From assembly GCF_008107695.1 (NCBI RefSeq), contig NZ_VIRG01000058.1:1-64000 (forward strand): a DNA stretch of 64,000 nt. The letters are read 5' to 3'. Below, one piece after another: positions 19,709 to 28,390 of the stretch. The position numbers were made by a program, and so were the translations under genes. Each line of letters opens with the position of its first letter. The first letter of the stretch is position 1. Below the pieces are notes generated by a model. That model made no database searches. It was not told the origin of the DNA and saw only the letters and a program-made list of their open reading frames with translations. The stretch comes from Stappia sp. BW2 (GTDB lineage Bacteria > Pseudomonadota > Alphaproteobacteria > Rhizobiales > Stappiaceae).

Positions 19709-22255
19709 TCAAGCTTCAAGCACCTGAGAGAACAGGGACGCCAGCACGTCCTTGTCGTAAGGTTTGCTGATCCTCAAGGCGTTCGCGAGCTCCTCCGGCG
19801 CGTCAAGGTCTTCTCCGTAACCGGAGGCAAAGGCGAACGGTACGTTAATCTCCATGAGACGACGGGCGATTTCATAGCTCGTGTCCGACCCGAGATTGAC
19901 ATCCAGAAGCGCGAACTGGAACGGAGACGTCCGGTTTTCGATTTCCATGATCGCAGCTTCGACGGTTGCCACAACGCTGACCTCATCGGCGCCGAGAGAC
20001 TGGAAGATATCCTCTGCGTCCATGGCGATGATCAGGTTGTCCTCAACGATGAGTATCGATTGGGGAACGTCGATCTGCTGAATGGTTTTCGCGCTTTTCT
20101 TTGTGGCCATGGCAACGCCTGCACGGCCCGGGATTACATGGGTCGACGGCAGTTTGAAGGACGCGGTCACACCTTCAACTGGATACTGAATCTCCGCCTC
20201 GCCCTTCAGTTCGAAGGGCACCGTGCGCTCGATGATGGTGGAGCCGAAGCCGCGGCGCTCCGGCACCTTCACCGGCGGTCCGTCCACATCTTTCCAGGAC
20301 ACCAGCAAGGCCCCGGCGTCATCGATCTCCAGATCGATTTCGACACTGCCGTGCTGATCCGATAATGCTCCGTACTTCGCGGAATTGGTGATCATCTCGT
20401 GCATGACGAGCGCCATGGCGGAAAAGGCCGGCGGCGTGAGCAGGACTTGCGGACCGGTCACGATCACCCGGTCCTTCTTGTCCAGCAGATAGCTTTCCGC
20501 TTCCGTGTCGATCAGTTCCAGGAAAGAGGCCGGCGACCAGTTGTGCCGCGTGATCTGGTCATGCGCACGCGCCAGCGACTGAACCCGGCTGTCGAGTTTC
20601 CTGACGAAGTCCGCCGTCGAATCGATGCCCGAATTCGTCTGCGAAATCAGGCCGCGCACAAGGCCGAGAATATTGCGAACCCGGTGGTTGAGTTCCGCGA
20701 TCAGCAGTTCCTGCTTTTCATTGGCAGCCTTCCGTTGTCGCCCGGCTTCGTCGGCCATCCGCAGCACGACTTCAAGCAGCATGATCCGCAGTTGCGACGC
20801 CACCCGCATGTCGGAGGAATTCCAGTCTTCGCTCTGTCCATGAACCGTCTGCTGCCAGGCCTCGAAACTCTTGCGAGGCGTCAGGCGCGAATCGTTCGGC
20901 CCCACGGTCACCGGCTTTTCCGGGTTGCCCGCCCAATTGACCTTCTGCAAGACTTCCTCGCGGAAAAACAGGATGTAGTCACGGGGCGAGCGGGAAATCG
21001 GGATCGCCAGCACACCGGCGATCGACGCACCCCCGCCATCCCATCCTTCGATGATCGACGCAAGGCTGTTGGTCGCGAAAACCTCGTTCCCCGGAAAGGC
21101 GTTCAGAGCATCGCACACGGCGCGCACGGCATCGTCTTCGGGGGTCGATCCGGAGTGCTGAATAACATCTTCCTGGACGACGCAGAAACCGTCAGCCTGC
21201 AGTATTTCCCTGAAAGCATCCGCAGAAGACCGCAGGACCTCCGGCGAAGACACCTGCGAGGACAAGGCCCGTGAGATTTCCGTGGTCAGTTCGGCGACGC
21301 GCGCGTCCTTCGATTTCTCTTCCGCTGCCAGCCGGCTCTGCAAGACAAGTGAGAGCATCTGCCCGAACAGGAGCGCGCAGTTCCGGTAGCGCATGCTCGG
21401 CACAAGAGCGGTGTTGTGATGGCAGGCAATCAGCCCCCACAGTTCACCGTTGACGATCACGGAGATCGACATGGACGCACCCACACCCATGTTGCGCAGA
21501 TATTCCAGATGGATCGGAGAAACTGAACGCAAACGGCTGCCGGAGAGGTCTATCGGCACACCGGCTTCCGACTTACGATGCTCGATTACAGGGTATCCGT
21601 CGTCGGCTACGTCCGCGATCAGCCGTATCGGGTTTTCCAGGTAAAGTGCGCGGGCCTGCTTGGGAATATCCGTTGCCGGATAGCGCAGATTGAGAAACGG
21701 CTCCATACCGTATTTCTTTGCTTCCGCAACGACTTCGCCGCTGCCATCTGTCGCAAACTTGTACAGCATGACACGGTCGAACCCGGTCACCATCTTGATG
21801 AAGCGCACAGCCTGGGAATAGATCGCCTCGACCTTCGGAAGGTCGGCCATCCTGTCGATGGCGTTGCGCACATTGGCAGTATCGTTGCTCTCGCTCTCGC
21901 GGGCACCGGCAGGCTCGAACTCCATCACGATGTTGGATTCGAGCGCGTGAATCGAAACGTCGAAAAGACGATCCGTTCCCTCCAGATTCAAATTGTAGAC
22001 AACCTCCACACCGCGGCGCGGATGGATGAACTGCAGGCGATTTCGGATCGCGTGAATGCTCTCGGCCGGGATGAAGTCAAGCGCCCGCTTGCCGAGCAGG
22101 TCCTCTGGCGTAACGGGCACATACTGTGCAACATTTCTGGAAACGTGAGAAATAATCCAGTCCGGTGTCGTCGCGATCAGGAAGCCGAAGGACTGGACCT
22201 TACCAAGCAGATGAATCGGCTCTCGGTCACAGTTTGTGAGATCAACTTGTTCCAA
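19709..22255 (-). CDS. bphP: Bacteriophytochrome: PAS-GAF-PHY-HWE kinase-receiver hybrid
   Basis: This is a red/far-red light sensor kinase of 848 residues. The PAS domain has Cys9 (motif NCDREPIHL), the biliverdin attachment site. The GAF domain (about 140-305) has the DIP motif at 196-198 and the conserved His249 (SPIHLEYL). The PHY domain (about 320-500) carries the tongue motif PRKSF at 460-464, so the photocycle parts look complete. The kinase has the H-box ELNHRVRN with phospho-acceptor His524 and an N-box HEMITNSAKYGAL with the extra His typical of HWE kinases; the WxE element reads WKD (654-656). A C-terminal receiver domain (about 733-845) has phospho-acceptor Asp785 and Lys831. It overlaps the heme oxygenase gene by 14 bp. 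HWE kinases often feed the PhyR-EcfG stress pathway. Confidence 0.95.
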   Translation of the reverse strand: MEQVDLTNCDREPIHLLGKVQSFGFLIATTPDWIISHVSRNVAQYVPVTPEDLLGKRALDFIPAESIHAIRNRLQFIHPRRGVEVVYNLNLEGTDRLFDVSIHALESNIVMEFEPAGARESESNDTANVRNAIDRMADLPKVEAIYSQAVRFIKMVTGFDRVMLYKFATDGSGEVVAEAKKYGMEPFLNLRYPATDIPKQARALYLENPIRLIADVADDGYPVIEHRKSEAGVPIDLSGSRLRSVSPIHLEYLRNMGVGASMSISVIVNGELWGLIACHHNTALVPSMRYRNCALLFGQMLSLVLQSRLAAEEKSKDARVAELTTEISRALSSQVSSPEVLRSSADAFREILQADGFCVVQEDVIQHSGSTPEDDAVRAVCDALNAFPGNEVFATNSLASIIEGWDGGGASIAGVLAIPISRSPRDYILFFREEVLQKVNWAGNPEKPVTVGPNDSRLTPRKSFEAWQQTVHGQSEDWNSSDMRVASQLRIMLLEVVLRMADEAGRQRKAANEKQELLIAELNHRVRNILGLVRGLISQTNSGIDSTADFVRKLDSRVQSLARAHDQITRHNWSPASFLELIDTEAESYLLDKKDRVIVTGPQVLLTPPAFSAMALVMHEMITNSAKYGALSDQHGSVEIDLEIDDAGALLVSWKDVDGPPVKVPERRGFGSTIIERTVPFELKGEAEIQYPVEGVTASFKLPSTHVIPGRAGVAMATKKSAKTIQQIDVPQSILIVEDNLIIAMDAEDIFQSLGADEVSVVATVEAAIMEIENRTSPFQFALLDVNLGSDTSYEIARRLMEINVPFAFASGYGEDLDAPEELANALRISKPYDKDVLASLFSQVLEA

Positions 22256-22811
22256 ACACTCGCTTCCTGTTGTTGTCCTGTTCGAGCAGCGCCTTGAGAT
22301 AGCTATCGAACACCTGTCTTGCAGAGAAGACGGCCTGGCCGGTCGCTAACCCTGAGCGATCCTGCTCCGTCAACCACGCCAAAAAGGTCTTCCAATGGCT
22401 GCGCCCGCTACCGTGACGCAGAAACGCCGTTGGTAGGGTCGCGTCCGATTTGCCAAGCAAGGAGCACAGATAGGCGGCACCCAGCCGGGAGCCCTCAAGC
22501 ACGTAACAAATACCTACTACGGAGGACTCGTCATTTAAAAAAGACATATCTCGCATCTTGGGCATGGGCAGCTTCAAGGCACTCAGGTCGCGCCGCAACG
22601 CATCCGTGCGCAACCGGTCCCGGAACTCGGGCAGGGTTGCAAAGTCGCGAGACCGCAGCAGCCAGTCTTCGACCGCAGGCAAGATCTCGGCGTGCATCGA
22701 CAAAAACCTTGCGTAACCCGAGAGGGTTTCGATCGGCTGCGCGGAGACCGCATCGTCAAGACGGCGGTGCAGAGGCCCTGTGGCCTCTCGTAGAGCTTGG
22801 AGGAGTTGCAT
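22242..22811 (-). CDS. bphO: Biliverdin-producing heme oxygenase
   Basis: Heme oxygenase opens heme to biliverdin, iron and CO, and here supplies the chromophore of the adjacent phytochrome. The 189-residue protein is compact, like other BphO enzymes, and has the proximal heme ligand His15 in the motif ATGPLHRRLD. A Gly-containing distal helix (VLEGSRLGAAYL) is also present. The gene ends inside the start of bphP (14-bp overlap) and begins 24 bp after the response regulator, forming a three-gene operon. Confidence 0.93.
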   Translation of the reverse strand: MQLLQALREATGPLHRRLDDAVSAQPIETLSGYARFLSMHAEILPAVEDWLLRSRDFATLPEFRDRLRTDALRRDLSALKLPMPKMRDMSFLNDESSVVGICYVLEGSRLGAAYLCSLLGKSDATLPTAFLRHGSGRSHWKTFLAWLTEQDRSGLATGQAVFSARQVFDSYLKALLEQDNNRKRVFGTS

Positions 22812-22835
22812 GGAACCTGACCCGGGAACCGGCGC

Positions 22836-23225
22836 CTAGGAGGTGAGGCGGCTGCAGGCGTCTTCAACGACACTCTGAAGCTTGGTCACGTTCGAGGGCT
22901 TCAATACCACGCAGGACCCGTCATAGCGCCCCTTCAGATCGACACGATCCGTATTCGCCGTGTGAAATATGATCGGGACGTTCTTCTTGTACAGCGCATC
23001 CGCAAGCGGATAGACCGCCCCGTCAGCGAGATCGACGTCCAGAACGGCAAGCTGAGGCTCCTCGCTCATGGCACATGTGCTTGCCTCTGCGACAGTCGCA
23101 AACGGCCCGACCACCTCAAGACCCATTCCCGATAGGGCATCTTCCAGCATCCAGGCGATAAGAGGCTCGTCCTCGGCCACGATAACCTTTATACTCTCGG
23201 AATTATTCAGCAAGGACAACGACAT
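22836..23225 (-). CDS. Stand-alone response regulator receiver protein
   Basis: This 129-residue single-domain receiver has acidic pocket residues (EDE, about 18-20), phospho-acceptor Asp63 (VLDVDLADG), a Thr in the TAN motif, and the invariant Lys in LKPSN. No output domain is present, so it must act by protein contact, as phosphate sink or as relay, most likely with the HWE-kinase phytochrome two genes downstream. It is the first gene of the operon and has an exact EcfG-type promoter 55 bp upstream. Single-domain receivers of this kind often work with HWE kinases in alphaproteobacterial general stress signalling. Confidence 0.88.
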   Translation of the reverse strand: MSLSLLNNSESIKVIVAEDEPLIAWMLEDALSGMGLEVVGPFATVAEASTCAMSEEPQLAVLDVDLADGAVYPLADALYKKNVPIIFHTANTDRVDLKGRYDGSCVVLKPSNVTKLQSVVEDACSRLTS

Positions 23226-23279
23226 ACTGGGGCCTCGGCACAGATCAGGTATGATTTCTATTTTGCTCTTCGGAAAGTC

Positions 23280-23304
23280 AACGCCTGAAGTCTATTTGAG
23301 TTCC
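23280..23304 (-). promoter_or_regulatory. EcfG-type general-stress promoter before the response regulator-bphO-bphP operon
   Basis: Read on the minus strand, GGAAC (23304-23300) is followed after exactly 16 bp by CGTT (23283-23280). This is the full alphaproteobacterial EcfG consensus. The predicted transcript start falls about 47 bp before the response regulator start codon at 23225. Confidence 0.75.
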
Positions 23305-23468
23305 CCTAATAGCAAAAGATTTTCATAAAAAGCAACACATTAACGAATATTAACATTACCTGATAGAATAATAAATATCCGACTTCCTCTACCAGATCAG
23401 CAATATTTGCTACGCAAGACTGAAGTAATCGTAATGTTGCATTCGAAAATCTTCTAATATCGCATACA

Positions 23469-24224
23469 TCACAGAAACGGCCGGCTGACCGGCGTAGTAT
23501 CGCCCCAGCCAGCAACTTTACACAGGCCCTCAATGTCCAGCACTTCACAACGGCTGCCCAGCCAGCGGATCAACCCGCCTTGCGCGAGCTTGCGCAGTGT
23601 CTTGTTCGTGTGAACCAGCGACAGGCCGAGCGTGTCGGCCACATGGGCCTGCGTGAGCGGAAGCACCCTGTCCACTTTGGTCAGGTTCTGGAGCTTGTCT
23701 ATGCGCTGCTGCAGAAAGGCCAGTAGATAGGCGGCGCGTTCCGAGGCCGAGCGCCGTCCGATACTCAGAAGATGCTCGTCCAGGATACGTTCCTCCCGCG
23801 CCGCCATCCAGGTGACGTCGAAGGCAAGCGAGCCAAACCGCTCCCAGATCTCCCCCAGCCGGTTCCGGTCGAAGACACAGACCCTCAACGGTGTCAGCGC
23901 TTCGACCGTGTGTTGCATTTCACCGAGCAGCGACCCCTGCAAACCAATCAGATCTCCCGGCAGTGCATAGTTCAGGATCTGGCGCCGTCCGTCTTCCAGC
24001 GCCTTGGAGCGGAAAGCCCATCCGGACAGGATCGTGTAAAGGTGTGCGGACCGCGCGCCCTCCATCAACAAGGTAGACCCCTGATTGATGGTCAGTTCGC
24101 CCGTCTTGAACCGGCTGATGAACGCCAGCTCTTCCGGAGTGAATTCCCGGAAGTGACTGTTCGAACGCAAAGGACAATTGCTGCAGGATATCTTTCCGCC
24201 CTTCGCAGCACTTTGCATTTCCAT
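23469..24224 (-). CDS. Crp/Fnr family transcriptional regulator
   Basis: The 251-residue protein has an N-terminal cyclic-nucleotide-binding-like barrel (about 30-145), a long dimerisation helix and a winged helix-turn-helix (about 180-240) with recognition segment ADTLGLSLVHTNKTLRK. A CxxC pair (C14 and C17, motif CSNCPLR) opens the protein. Later cysteines are few, so a full Fnr 4Fe-4S ligand set is not evident. The effector is unknown. The gene is in line with, but 243 bp downstream of, the AT-rich region upstream of the light-sensor operon, so it is upstream of that operon's promoter rather than part of it. Confidence 0.88.
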   Translation of the reverse strand: MEMQSAAKGGKISCSNCPLRSNSHFREFTPEELAFISRFKTGELTINQGSTLLMEGARSAHLYTILSGWAFRSKALEDGRRQILNYALPGDLIGLQGSLLGEMQHTVEALTPLRVCVFDRNRLGEIWERFGSLAFDVTWMAAREERILDEHLLSIGRRSASERAAYLLAFLQQRIDKLQNLTKVDRVLPLTQAHVADTLGLSLVHTNKTLRKLAQGGLIRWLGSRCEVLDIEGLCKVAGWGDTTPVSRPFL

Positions 24225-24343
24225 CTTATTGCCCCCGATCGGTCTCCCGAACAGCGAAACCGGTTCCGGGATAGAAACTTCTTTTTGCCGCCCCGCACCC
24301 TGTTCGGCAAGTCTGGCGGTTCAACGAGCCGGTACCTTCCGGC

Positions 24344-24871
24344 TCAGTTCTTGTCTTCCGGAAGAGTTGGCAGTGGCACCACTGCGATTCCTTCTTCCAT
24401 CAACTCTTGTGCGTCTGCAGGTGTTGTTTGTCCGTATATGCTGCGCTTTTCCGCTTCACCATAGTGGATCTTGCGCGCCTCGTCCGCAAACCCGGAACCA
24501 ACGTTTTCAGACGTCTCCAGAATGTGGCTCCGAATCAGGCGGAGCGCCTCCACAACTTCACTCTGCCGCAAATCGTTGGGAATCAGCGCAGCCGATTGAG
24601 CAGGCGCACCGGAATCGGACACTGGCACCGGATCGGAGCCCGTTGCCGAGGCGGACGGCGTCTCTGCCGCAGGAGGTTGCTCCCGCGGCCGGTTGGCCTT
24701 CTTTCTGGAGGTCGCAACCGCTGGTGCCATCAGGGCCTTGCGAACCTCGGCGCTGCCACAGGCCGGACAGGTTACGAGCCTGCGGGCGCACTGCCCCTCG
24801 AAATCCTCGGAATTGCGAAACCAGCCTTCAAAGCTATGCGACGCCTCACAGACGAGCGTGTATCTGATCAC
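24344..24871 (-). CDS. DUF1178 family protein
   Basis: This 175-residue protein has the DUF1178 signature: an N-terminal part MIRYTLVCEASHSFEGWF and a CxxC pair (C35 and C38) resembling a zinc ribbon, a variable Pro/Ala-rich middle, and a conserved C-terminal part (motif GFADEARKIHYGE). Its start overlaps the stop of the carbon-nitrogen hydrolase gene by 4 bp. No function is known for the family. The cluster methyltransferase, comF, grxC, nitrilase-like, DUF1178 is widely kept in Hyphomicrobiales. Confidence 0.88.
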   Translation of the reverse strand: MIRYTLVCEASHSFEGWFRNSEDFEGQCARRLVTCPACGSAEVRKALMAPAVATSRKKANRPREQPPAAETPSASATGSDPVPVSDSGAPAQSAALIPNDLRQSEVVEALRLIRSHILETSENVGSGFADEARKIHYGEAEKRSIYGQTTPADAQELMEEGIAVVPLPTLPEDKN

Positions 24872-25722
24872 GCGGGCATCTCCCCGGCGGGTTCTCTCAG
24901 CGTGCAGGAAAACCCGCGCTCGTTCGCAATGGCGGGAATGCGCTGGCGGGCCTTGGCGACAGCATCCGTGTCAATGTCCGCGAGCACGTAGCCCGGCTCG
25001 TCGTGATCAAGTTCTGCGATCACCGATCCCCACGGATCGACGATCAGGCTGTGGCCGAAGGTCTCCCTGCCGTCTTCATGGGTACCGCCCTGGGCTGCAG
25101 AAATCACGAACGCGCCGTTTTCGATTGCCCGGGCCCGTTGCAACACGTGCCAATGCGCTTCGCCCGTCTGTCGGGTAAAGGCCGCCGGCCCGGTAAGAAC
25201 CTGCGCCCCCTCGCGGGCCTGCGTGCGGAAAATCGCCGGAAACCGGATGTCGTAGCAAACAGCCATGCCGACCTTCGCAAACGGCAGATCGGCGATCACC
25301 GACTGCGTTCCCGGCTCATAGGTTGCCGACTCGCGCCAGCTCTCGCCATTGGGCAAATCCACATCGAACATGTGGATCTTGTCATAGGTCGCCAGGATAT
25401 TGCCATTCGGCTCGATCAGAAAGGCGCGGTTGGCGATCTTGCCATTGCCCGCAAGAACGGCCAGCGATCCCAGATGCAGATAGATCCCCAGGTCGGCGGC
25501 AAGCGCACGCGCTCTCTTCAGGAACCGATCGTCTTCGGCATCCGAGATCCGCTCCTGCAATTCCTGACGACTGCGCACCAGAACGTTGGACATCTCAGGC
25601 GTTTGCACAAACTGCGCGCCATCCTTCGCCGCTGCCCGGATCAGGCTTTCCGCGACATCCGCGTTGTCCGAAACTGTCTTGCCGGTGCGCAACTGAATGC
25701 ATGCTGCCGTGAATGAAGTCAT
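24868..25722 (-). CDS. Carbon-nitrogen hydrolase family protein (Nit1-like)
   Basis: The 284-residue protein is of the nitrilase superfamily with a complete catalytic triad: Glu43 (TPEMSN), Lys115 (YDKIHMFD) and Cys156 (GMAVCYDIRFP). The DKIHMFDV motif and length match the Nit1/NitFhit branch, whose mammalian members hydrolyse deaminated glutathione as metabolite repair. The neighbouring glutaredoxin gene suits such a role, but this is inference. It is translationally coupled to the DUF1178 gene. Confidence 0.88.
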   Translation of the reverse strand: MTSFTAACIQLRTGKTVSDNADVAESLIRAAAKDGAQFVQTPEMSNVLVRSRQELQERISDAEDDRFLKRARALAADLGIYLHLGSLAVLAGNGKIANRAFLIEPNGNILATYDKIHMFDVDLPNGESWRESATYEPGTQSVIADLPFAKVGMAVCYDIRFPAIFRTQAREGAQVLTGPAAFTRQTGEAHWHVLQRARAIENGAFVISAAQGGTHEDGRETFGHSLIVDPWGSVIAELDHDEPGYVLADIDTDAVAKARQRIPAIANERGFSCTLREPAGEMPA

Positions 25723-25769
25723 CCCACCACTGTCTCCGTCCTGGTAGGTAAAATTATGCAGTCAGTAAA

Positions 25770-26027
25770 TCAGGACGCAAGCAGGGCGTCCAGTTTGCCC
25801 GCACGTTCCAGATCGTGAAGATCATCGCAACCGCCCACGTGGGTCTTGCCGACGAAGACCTGCGGAAACGTGGAATGTCCGTTGGCTTTCTGCACCATTT
25901 CCTTGCGCAGACCCGGATCGAACGTGGCATCGTGTTCCGTGTAGGCTACGCCCTTCTTGTCCAGCAGCCGCTTCGCCGCTGTGCAGAAGCCGCAGAGCTG
26001 GCGCGTATAGATCACCACTTCAGCCAT
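25770..26027 (-). CDS. grxC: Glutaredoxin 3
   Basis: Glutaredoxin 3 reduces disulfides and glutathione mixed disulfides at the cost of glutathione. The 85-residue product starts at MAEVVIYTRQ; the frame extends 17 codons further but without homology. The active site is CGFC (C12, C15), not the usual CPYC, a variation also seen in related alphaproteobacteria. The cis-Pro (motif TFPQVF) and GG motif (HVGGCDDL) for glutathione binding are present. Confidence 0.92.
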   Translation of the reverse strand: MAEVVIYTRQLCGFCTAAKRLLDKKGVAYTEHDATFDPGLRKEMVQKANGHSTFPQVFVGKTHVGGCDDLHDLERAGKLDALLAS

Positions 26028-26139
26028 CAGATCTTTTCCTTGTTCTTGGCAGCAGCACGCTTTTCCGCACCGCCGCACACCAATTGCCGGGCGTTATATG
26101 CGGGTGCGTGAAAAAAACTCAAGAGGACGCGTAACAAGA

Positions 26140-26901
26140 TCAGGTCTTGTTGCCTGCCCGCAAGGCAGGGTCAACCTGCGCAAACGTGAGCACATCGACA
26201 GACGCTGCGCCCGCAGACAGCAGGCATTTGCAGCAGGCGGACACAGTGGATCCCGTCGTCAGAACATCATCGATCAACACAACGTGACGCCCCTGAACCA
26301 GATCAGCCCGAGAGCCGTCGACCGTAAAGGCGGACCGGACATTCCTGTGGCGGTCCTTGGCCGACAGGCCAACCTGCCGGCGAGTTCTCTTTTGCCGCCT
26401 GAGCAGCTGCGGCTCGAATTGCCCGCCGCATTCGCGGGCAACTTCCCTCGCCAGATCCGCCGCCTGGTTGAAGCGACGGGACAGCAACCGCAACCAGTGC
26501 AGCGGCACTGGCACCAGCAGGCTGTCTTTGCCGAGAAGCTCGCTGCCGGAACGCGCCATCCAGCGTGCCATCGGCCGGGCCAGCTCACGCCGCCCGGAAA
26601 ACTTCAGCGCATGAACCATCTGCCGGGCCGGACCGTCATAAAAGGCGACCGCCCGCAGCCTGTTGAACACCGGCGGCGCAGCAATCGCCTGCGGGCTCCA
26701 TGCACCTTCACCGACATCATAGGCGAACGGAATGCCGAGCCGCTGACACCAGGGCCGTTCCAGGAAAGGCACCTGAGACCAGCACTCGGCGCACAGTCCG
26801 GTCTGCTCGGACACACGCGCATCGCAACTGAAACAGCGTTGCGGCAGCACAAAATCGAGCGCGAACCGCGCCGCGATTTCCGGAAACCCGGCTATGTTCA
26901 T
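26140..26901 (-). CDS. ComF family protein (phosphoribosyltransferase fold)
   Basis: The 253-residue protein has an N-terminal double zinc-ribbon element (LPQRCFSCDARV, then CAECW) and a C-terminal phosphoribosyltransferase domain with the PRPP-binding motif VVLIDDVLTTGST. ComF proteins take part in DNA uptake in competent Firmicutes; in alphaproteobacteria the role is unproven. I chose Met at 26901; the frame runs 25 codons further upstream. The start of the methyltransferase gene is divergent, with a shared region of about 230 bp. Confidence 0.88.
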   Translation of the reverse strand: MNIAGFPEIAARFALDFVLPQRCFSCDARVSEQTGLCAECWSQVPFLERPWCQRLGIPFAYDVGEGAWSPQAIAAPPVFNRLRAVAFYDGPARQMVHALKFSGRRELARPMARWMARSGSELLGKDSLLVPVPLHWLRLLSRRFNQAADLAREVARECGGQFEPQLLRRQKRTRRQVGLSAKDRHRNVRSAFTVDGSRADLVQGRHVVLIDDVLTTGSTVSACCKCLLSAGAASVDVLTFAQVDPALRAGNKT

Positions 26902-27130
26902 CGCAAGACTTCGCAAAACCACTCCCGAAAAACGCTTGCAGAAAATGCACCTTCCATCCAGCAGCCACCTTGGCACCGAAACCGCAATCGATGCCAGCCC
27001 AAACAGGCAACAACTGTCCTGATGGCACCGGAAGACGGCTTATCAGACAGCCGGTGCGACCTTGCACCTTTGACCTTGGCGAACGGATACCATATGTGAC
27101 CGCGAGAGTTAGTCCACAGCCGGGATTGCC

Positions 27131-28024
27131 GTGACCGCACAACCAGATCTCTTCGACCGCCCTTTCTTTCGCGCCTGCCGTCTGCGGGCGCTGAAGGCTG
27201 CCAAACCGGGTGCGGATTTTCTTTTGAAAGCTGTCAGCGAAGATCTTCAGGACCGCCTGTTGCTGGTCAACCGACGGTTCCCGGTTGCAGTTGATCTAGG
27301 CGGCCACCGTGCGCACGTGGGCGACGCGATCCGGCAGTCCGGCAAGGCTGACCTTGTTCTGCGAGCCGATCTCTTTGCCGCCGACCCCGGCCTGCCCGCG
27401 CCTGATCTCATCTTCGATGATGCGCTGATCCCCTTTGGCGACCAGACCGTGGATCTGATGGTCTCGGCGCTCAACCTGCAATTCGTCAACGATCTGCCCG
27501 GCACGCTCGTGCAGATCCGTCGTGCCCTCAAACCGGATGGCCTGTTTCTGGCCACCCTGCCGGGCGCCGGCACCTTGAGCGAACTGCGAGACAGCCTCAC
27601 GCGGGCGGAACTGGAAATCAAAGGCGGCGCAGCCGCGAGGGTTCTGCCGTTTGCCGACACGCGTGATCTGGGCAGCCTGCTGCAGAGGGCGGGTTTTGCC
27701 CTGCCGGTAACCGACCTGGACAATCTGACTGTACGCTACGACAGCATGTTCGCTCTTCTGGCAGATCTCAGAGCCATGGGCGCAACCTCCGTCCTGAAAG
27801 ACCGCAGCAGGCTTCCCCTGTCCCGTCAGGTTCTCTTGCGCGCGGCCCAGCTTTATGCCGAAAACCACGCCGATGCGGACGGACGGATCCGGGCGACGTT
27901 TTCGCTGGTGACCCTGTCGGGATGGGCGCCGCATGAAAGCCAGCAGAAACCGCTGCGTCCCGGCTCCGCCAAGACGCGGCTTGCCGACGCCCTCGGCGTC
28001 CAGGAACGCAAAGTCGGCGACTAG
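27131..28024 (+). CDS. SAM-dependent methyltransferase, NDUFAF5/BioC-like
   Basis: The 297-residue protein resembles the bacterial homologues of the mitochondrial complex I assembly factor NDUFAF5, a methyltransferase-fold protein. Motif I reads AVDLGGHR (about 53-60). Post-motif features include DLMVSALNLQFVNDLP and the helix LVQIRRALKPDGLFLATLPG. The N-terminus PDLFDRPFF is typical of this group. It starts with GTG at 27131. An alternative name is malonyl-ACP O-methyltransferase BioC, but no biotin genes are nearby. Confidence 0.82.
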   Translation: MTAQPDLFDRPFFRACRLRALKAAKPGADFLLKAVSEDLQDRLLLVNRRFPVAVDLGGHRAHVGDAIRQSGKADLVLRADLFAADPGLPAPDLIFDDALIPFGDQTVDLMVSALNLQFVNDLPGTLVQIRRALKPDGLFLATLPGAGTLSELRDSLTRAELEIKGGAAARVLPFADTRDLGSLLQRAGFALPVTDLDNLTVRYDSMFALLADLRAMGATSVLKDRSRLPLSRQVLLRAAQLYAENHADADGRIRATFSLVTLSGWAPHESQQKPLRPGSAKTRLADALGVQERKVGD

Positions 28025-28053
28025 GGTGTCGGGTTCAGGTGGAAGTATCCTGC

Positions 28054-28100
28054 ATCGCTTTTTGCGTTGAACTCCCTGATTTCAGGCAGTGAAAAGCGAT
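28054..28100. repeat. Inverted repeat between convergent genes
   Basis: Nine-bp arms ATCGCTTTT (28054-28062) and AAAAGCGAT (28092-28100) lie between the methyltransferase and pilin genes, separated by 29 bases. The long loop makes a simple terminator unlikely, but the position between converging genes fits an end-of-transcript structure. Confidence 0.4.
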
Positions 28101-28133
28101 ACCGATAAGACGTGGCATGTTCTGAAGAACGGC

Positions 28134-28361
28134 TTAAGTGGAGCCGAGCACACCTTGAAGGGTGGTCGTGACTTTACCGAAGATGTCGTCACGCATGGTG
28201 GTACCGATTGTGGCCATCGAGATCAGGATGATGATGCTGATGAAACCGACAATCAGGCCATATTCAATCATGGTAGCGCCACGCGTATCGTGGACGAACT
28301 CCCGCCGCCTGGAAAAGGCCGAAAAAACACGGTCCGTGACGGATTGAAATCGAAACGGCAT
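28134..28361 (-). CDS. Flp family type IVb pilin
   Basis: This 75-residue prepilin has a basic leader, a processing site with Gly28 followed by ATMIEY (the Glu at +5 and Tyr at +6 of type IVb pilins), and a hydrophobic helix (about 33-52). The mature pilin of about 47 residues would be exported and polymerised by a Tad system encoded elsewhere. No tad/cpa genes lie in this window. It sits 29 bp downstream of a Nudix hydrolase gene in the same direction. Confidence 0.92.
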   Translation of the reverse strand: MPFRFQSVTDRVFSAFSRRREFVHDTRGATMIEYGLIVGFISIIILISMATIGTTMRDDIFGKVTTTLQGVLGST

Positions 28362-28390
28362 GCGCCCCCCGGGGAAATGAACAAACGGCC

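Noticed and set aside
27131..28024. Naming the methyltransferase BioC
   Set aside because: The N-terminus and neighbours fit the NDUFAF5-like group better, and no biotin synthesis genes are present.
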